Assembly (NCBI GenBank): GCA_017557425.1
Contig: JAFYYU010000009.1
Span: forward strand, 1-64,000
Length of the DNA: 64,000 nucleotides
Direction: 5' to 3'
Source: Muribaculaceae bacterium
GTDB taxonomy: Bacteria > Bacteroidota > Bacteroidia > Bacteroidales > Muribaculaceae
Made by a program: the position numbers and the translations under genes. Below are positions 61,284 through 64,000 of the stretch, in pieces. Positions within the stretch are counted from its first letter, which is position 1. Each line of letters opens with the position of its first letter. Under the pieces are notes generated by a model. That model ran no database searches, was not told where the DNA came from, and saw only the letters and a program-made list of their open reading frames with translations.

Positions 61284-62117
61284 ATGGCTGAACAAACAAA
61301 CATTCAGAAGCCACAGACCGCTGCCAAGAAAGAAGTGAGCAGCAATGTTAGTGGTATCAAGAGCGCGTCAATCGTTGTTCTCGTTTGCTTTATCTTAGCA
61401 GTATTGTTCTACATCTTTGGTCTGGGTTACGTAGGTAACTTCAAGGATGCTACCAAGGACGTTCCCATCAACCTGTTGGGTACCGTGTACAAGGGCGGTG
61501 TTGTTGTGCCCGTTCTGATCACCTGCTTCCTCGTGGTAGTAGTGCTCGCTATCGAGCGTTGGATTGCTCTGGCAAAGGCTAAGGGCAGTGGTAACACCAC
61601 CAAGTTTGTCGAGAACGTAAAGGCTGCCCTGCGCAACCGTGACATCGCTAAGGCTGAGGACCTCTGCCGCAAGCAGAAAGGTACTGTTGGCGCCGTTGTT
61701 TACGCTACTCTGCAGAAGTACAAAGAGATGGAGAACGACACCGTTCTGAGCAAGGAGCAGAAGGTTGCTGCTATCCAGGCAACCCTCGAGGAGGCTACCG
61801 CACTGGAGATGCCCGCCCTGCAGCAGAACCTGCCCGTGCTGGCAACTCTGACCACCCTGGGTACCCTGATCGGTCTGTTCGGTACTGTGTTGGGTATGAT
61901 CAAGTCGTTCCAGGCACTGTCCGCATCTGGTGCTCCTGACTCGACTGAGCTGTCAACCGGTATTTCGGAGGCACTTGTGAATACCGCCCTCGGTATCGCT
62001 ACCGCCGCCCTCGCTCTTATCGCTTACAACTTCTACACCAACAAGATCGATAACATGACCTATGCTATCGACGAGATTGGTTTCTCGACCGTTGCAACCT
62101 TCTCGGCTAATCACTAA
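61284..62117 (+). CDS. exbB: ExbB/TolQ proton-channel protein
   Basis: A 277-aa MotA/TolQ/ExbB-family protein: a soluble N-terminus, TM1 at about residues 28-50, TM2 near 72-95 and two long helices near 180-260 (LATLTTLGTLIGLFGTVLGM, ISEALVNTALGIATAALALI). It forms the stator that powers TonB. Followed by two exbD genes and a tonB, the standard Bacteroidetes arrangement. Confidence 0.95.
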   Translation: MAEQTNIQKPQTAAKKEVSSNVSGIKSASIVVLVCFILAVLFYIFGLGYVGNFKDATKDVPINLLGTVYKGGVVVPVLITCFLVVVVLAIERWIALAKAKGSGNTTKFVENVKAALRNRDIAKAEDLCRKQKGTVGAVVYATLQKYKEMENDTVLSKEQKVAAIQATLEEATALEMPALQQNLPVLATLTTLGTLIGLFGTVLGMIKSFQALSASGAPDSTELSTGISEALVNTALGIATAALALIAYNFYTNKIDNMTYAIDEIGFSTVATFSANH

Positions 62118-62179
62118 TTCTTGAGGTTAGCACCTGTTTAATAAATATCTTAAAAAACAGATTAAGGTAATTTAGAAAT

Positions 62180-62884
62180 ATGGGAAAAGTCAAAATCAAA
62201 AAGAAAGAGACGCGCATCGACATGACTGCTATGTCCGATGTGACGGTGCTTCTGTTGACTTTCTTCATGTTGACTTCTACATTCCTTCAGAAGGAACCCG
62301 TGCAAGTGATCACGCCTCCATCGGTATCGGAGGAGAAGGTTCCTGTAGCTAACCTGTTGTCAGTGCTTGTCAGCCCCGAGGGCAAGGTTTACCTTGAGGT
62401 ACTCGGTAGCCAAGACTCGACCGACAACAAGAAATACGGTAGTGAGAACGTGCGTGCGCACATGTTGCAGTATATGGCAGAGCATTACAACGCGCTCCAT
62501 CCCGGTGCAAACATTTCGTTCACCCCCGAGGAGCTGGCAACATTCTCAAAGTGCAACGCCTTTGGCGTGCCTATTACCAGAATGAAGGAATGGTTGAGAT
62601 TGCCAACCGACCAGCGCGACAAGGCGCTCGAGGCTGGCCCAGGCATTCCCATCGACATGAATGAAGATCCTAACAAGCCCAATGAGTTCCAGCAGTGGGT
62701 TCAAGCCGCTTATAACTCCATCGATGAGGAACTCCGGGATGCTGTTGTGAAAGGTAGCGGTATTTCAATCAAGGCTGACCAGACCACGCCCTATAGCGTA
62801 GTGAACGTTGTCATGGATAATCTCCAGACCATCAAGATGAACAAGTTCACCCTGATGACAGCCCTTAAAACAGAGGAGGAATAA
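62180..62884 (+). CDS. exbD: ExbD/TolR protein, copy 1
   Basis: A 234-aa ExbD-family protein. A basic cytoplasmic tail (MGKVKIKKKETRID) precedes a TM helix with the channel aspartate (MSDVTVLLLTFFMLTSTF). The remaining about 190 residues are periplasmic and longer than typical ExbD (about 140 aa); this extended form is usual in Bacteroidetes. 3 bp before copy 2. Confidence 0.92.
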   Translation: MGKVKIKKKETRIDMTAMSDVTVLLLTFFMLTSTFLQKEPVQVITPPSVSEEKVPVANLLSVLVSPEGKVYLEVLGSQDSTDNKKYGSENVRAHMLQYMAEHYNALHPGANISFTPEELATFSKCNAFGVPITRMKEWLRLPTDQRDKALEAGPGIPIDMNEDPNKPNEFQQWVQAAYNSIDEELRDAVVKGSGISIKADQTTPYSVVNVVMDNLQTIKMNKFTLMTALKTEEE

Positions 62885-62887
62885 GAT

Positions 62888-63583
62888 ATGGCAATTAAAA
62901 GTAAAAGTCGTCAGAAAAAGTTCGATACCCGTATCGACTTCACTCCTATGGTTGACATGAACATGCTGTTGATCACCTTCTTTATGCTGTGTACAACCAT
63001 GATCAAGAGCCAGACGCTCCAGATCGCGTTGCCCTCCAACGAGAAGGTGGAAAACGAGCTGAAGAACAAGGTTAAGGAATCTGAGGCCATCACCATTATC
63101 ATCGACGGTGAAATCGATGAGAAGACAGGCCTCGCCAAGCCTGAAGAGGGCATGCTGTACTACTATGACGGTAAGCCCGAGACCTCAAATCTCATCAATG
63201 GCGAGAGCAACATGAAGCAGGCCGAATTCGGCTCAAAGCAGGGTGCTTATGACGCCATCCGCGGGATTCTACAAGAGCGCAACAAGGAAGTTGTCCTGAA
63301 GGTGAACGACCTGAAAAAGAAATGGAAAGACATGGGCTTCTCCAACAACGAGGAGAAGAACGACTCCATCTTCCAGGCCGAGCGCAAGAAAGTCATGAAC
63401 GACTCTACCTTGAAACGTCCGGTTGTAATCATCAAGGCTACGCCTCACGCCAGCTATGCTAACGTCGTTAGCGTGCTCGACGAGATGCAGATCAATAACA
63501 TCAACCGCTACCAGATCGACCGCATCAATGAGGTTGACTCGGCGATGATGATTATGGTCAAGAAAAAGAACCTTGAGAAGTGA
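62888..63583 (+). CDS. exbD: ExbD/TolR protein, copy 2
   Basis: A 231-aa paralogue. Basic N-terminus (MAIKSKSRQKKFDTRID), TM with Asp (FTPMVDMNMLLITFFMLC), and a periplasmic domain ending VSVLDEMQINNINRYQIDRI. The two copies share the N-terminus and TM but diverge in the periplasm, so they may form hetero-dimers. 47 bp upstream of tonB. Confidence 0.92.
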   Translation: MAIKSKSRQKKFDTRIDFTPMVDMNMLLITFFMLCTTMIKSQTLQIALPSNEKVENELKNKVKESEAITIIIDGEIDEKTGLAKPEEGMLYYYDGKPETSNLINGESNMKQAEFGSKQGAYDAIRGILQERNKEVVLKVNDLKKKWKDMGFSNNEEKNDSIFQAERKKVMNDSTLKRPVVIIKATPHASYANVVSVLDEMQINNINRYQIDRINEVDSAMMIMVKKKNLEK

Positions 63584-63629
63584 TGATTAAGATTGATGGA
63601 TTTGTTTAATTTTTTAAAAGGAAATCATT

Positions 63630-64000
63630 ATGGCAAAAGAAGTTGATCTTTCATCGCGTGAATGGTGTGACCTGGTATTTGAAGGGAAGAATAAGGACTT
63701 CGGTGCTTATGTCATCCGTACCGAATCCACCAAGCGTCACAATATGGCTGTCCTTTGGACCCTTATCGGTGCCGTTGCAGTTGCCGCCCTCGCCTTCGGT
63801 TTGGTGAAAGCCAACCAGTATCTCGAGGAGAGGCGCCTGGCCGGGCAACAGGATCAGACCGAGATTTTCATGGATATGAGCCAAGAGGCTGAAGAGCAAG
63901 AACCTGAACAGCAGCGTGTCGAGCCCGAGAAGCCCGAGGTGCTCCCCGAGGAAGTCTTGAAATCTGTGAAAGTTACCGAACTCCAGATCGTCGAGGACGA
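63630..64000 (+). CDS. tonB: TonB energy-transducer protein (N-terminal part)
   Basis: An open frame of 123 codons cut by the window edge, starting MAKEVDLSSREWCDLVFEG at ATG 63630. KNKDFGAYVIRTES is typical of Bacteroidetes TonB. One TM helix (about residues 39-60) is followed by a Glu/Gln/Pro-rich periplasmic linker. The C-terminal TonB domain that contacts outer-membrane receptors is beyond the window. It completes the exbB-exbD-exbD-tonB set. Confidence 0.9.
   Translation, partial: MAKEVDLSSREWCDLVFEGKNKDFGAYVIRTESTKRHNMAVLWTLIGAVAVAALAFGLVKANQYLEERRLAGQQDQTEIFMDMSQEAEEQEPEQQRVEPEKPEVLPEEVLKSVKVTELQIVED

Noticed and set aside
61284-62117. Flagellar motor gene motA
   Set aside because: Followed by two exbD genes and tonB; no flagellar genes and family is shared.

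Overview
The window looks like a chromosomal segment of a Bacteroidales bacterium. The evidence is a set of order-typical genes: an RprX/RprY two-component pair, a divergent second EF-G, an nqrABCDEF operon, an exbB-exbD-exbD-tonB cluster, a GH57/GT4/debranching glycogen cluster, a BspA-like surface protein and a type-B L31. Promoters also fit the Bacteroidetes housekeeping consensus (TTTG, about 19-21 nt, TAnnTTTG). Family or genus cannot be assigned from sequence alone. No rRNA, tRNA, CRISPR, prophage or insertion sequence was recognised.

Layout. 1-8154 (mostly minus): the 5' part of pyruvate phosphate dikinase, a three-gene glycogen/alpha-glucan cluster (GH57 amylase with a lysine/alanine-rich tail, GT4 synthase, debranching enzyme) and a lipid kinase. 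8264-11053 (plus): a DUF308-like membrane protein and two tandem zinc-ribbon DUF3667 membrane proteins. 11160-19557: a secreted beta-helix protein with a dockerin-like repeat, L31, a CpsB-type phosphatase, an acyltransferase, rprX/rprY and an EF-G paralogue whose G-domain motifs are altered. 19716-25559: hemW, a GT-C glycosyltransferase, an AlkD-like HEAT protein and a UvrA. 25831-28287: a three-repeat BspA-like protein ending in a dockerin-like domain. 28584-30884: a small membrane-protein operon (two YtxH, a holin_3_6-type protein, an unknown), a repeat-rich gap and an ECF sigma factor. 31083-36889: tig, clpP, clpX and recQ. 36995-45346: envelope biogenesis genes (two parvulin-type chaperones, an M16 protease, an LptA/OstA-like protein). 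45343-49990: mutL, a PHP phosphatase, an SGNH hydrolase and an AlbA_2-type regulator. 50061-54905: an SSB-like DUF3127 protein, pepD, small envelope proteins, an OmpH/Skp-like lipoprotein and a flavodoxin lipoprotein. 54983-60934 (minus): nqrFEDCBA as read left to right. 61284-end (plus): the TonB energy-transduction cluster, cut by the window edge.

The genes are mainly core functions: carbon storage, sodium- and proton-driven energetics, protein quality control and outer-membrane assembly, DNA repair. The most unusual material is outside or at the edges of genes. One is a dispersed REPIN-like element built of inverted (CGCNAAGN)3 octamer arrays, one copy of which supplies the stop codon of uvrA. 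Another is a set of heptamer arrays in three intergenic gaps. Within genes, the notable points are the EF-G paralogue, a MutL lacking the usual endonuclease signature, an SSB-like acidic tip on a DUF3127 protein, the basic tail on the GH57 enzyme and dockerin-like modules on two unrelated secreted proteins. I saw no clear multi-gene system that is plainly new; the REPIN-like family and the uncharacterised membrane-protein clusters are the best candidates for follow-up.
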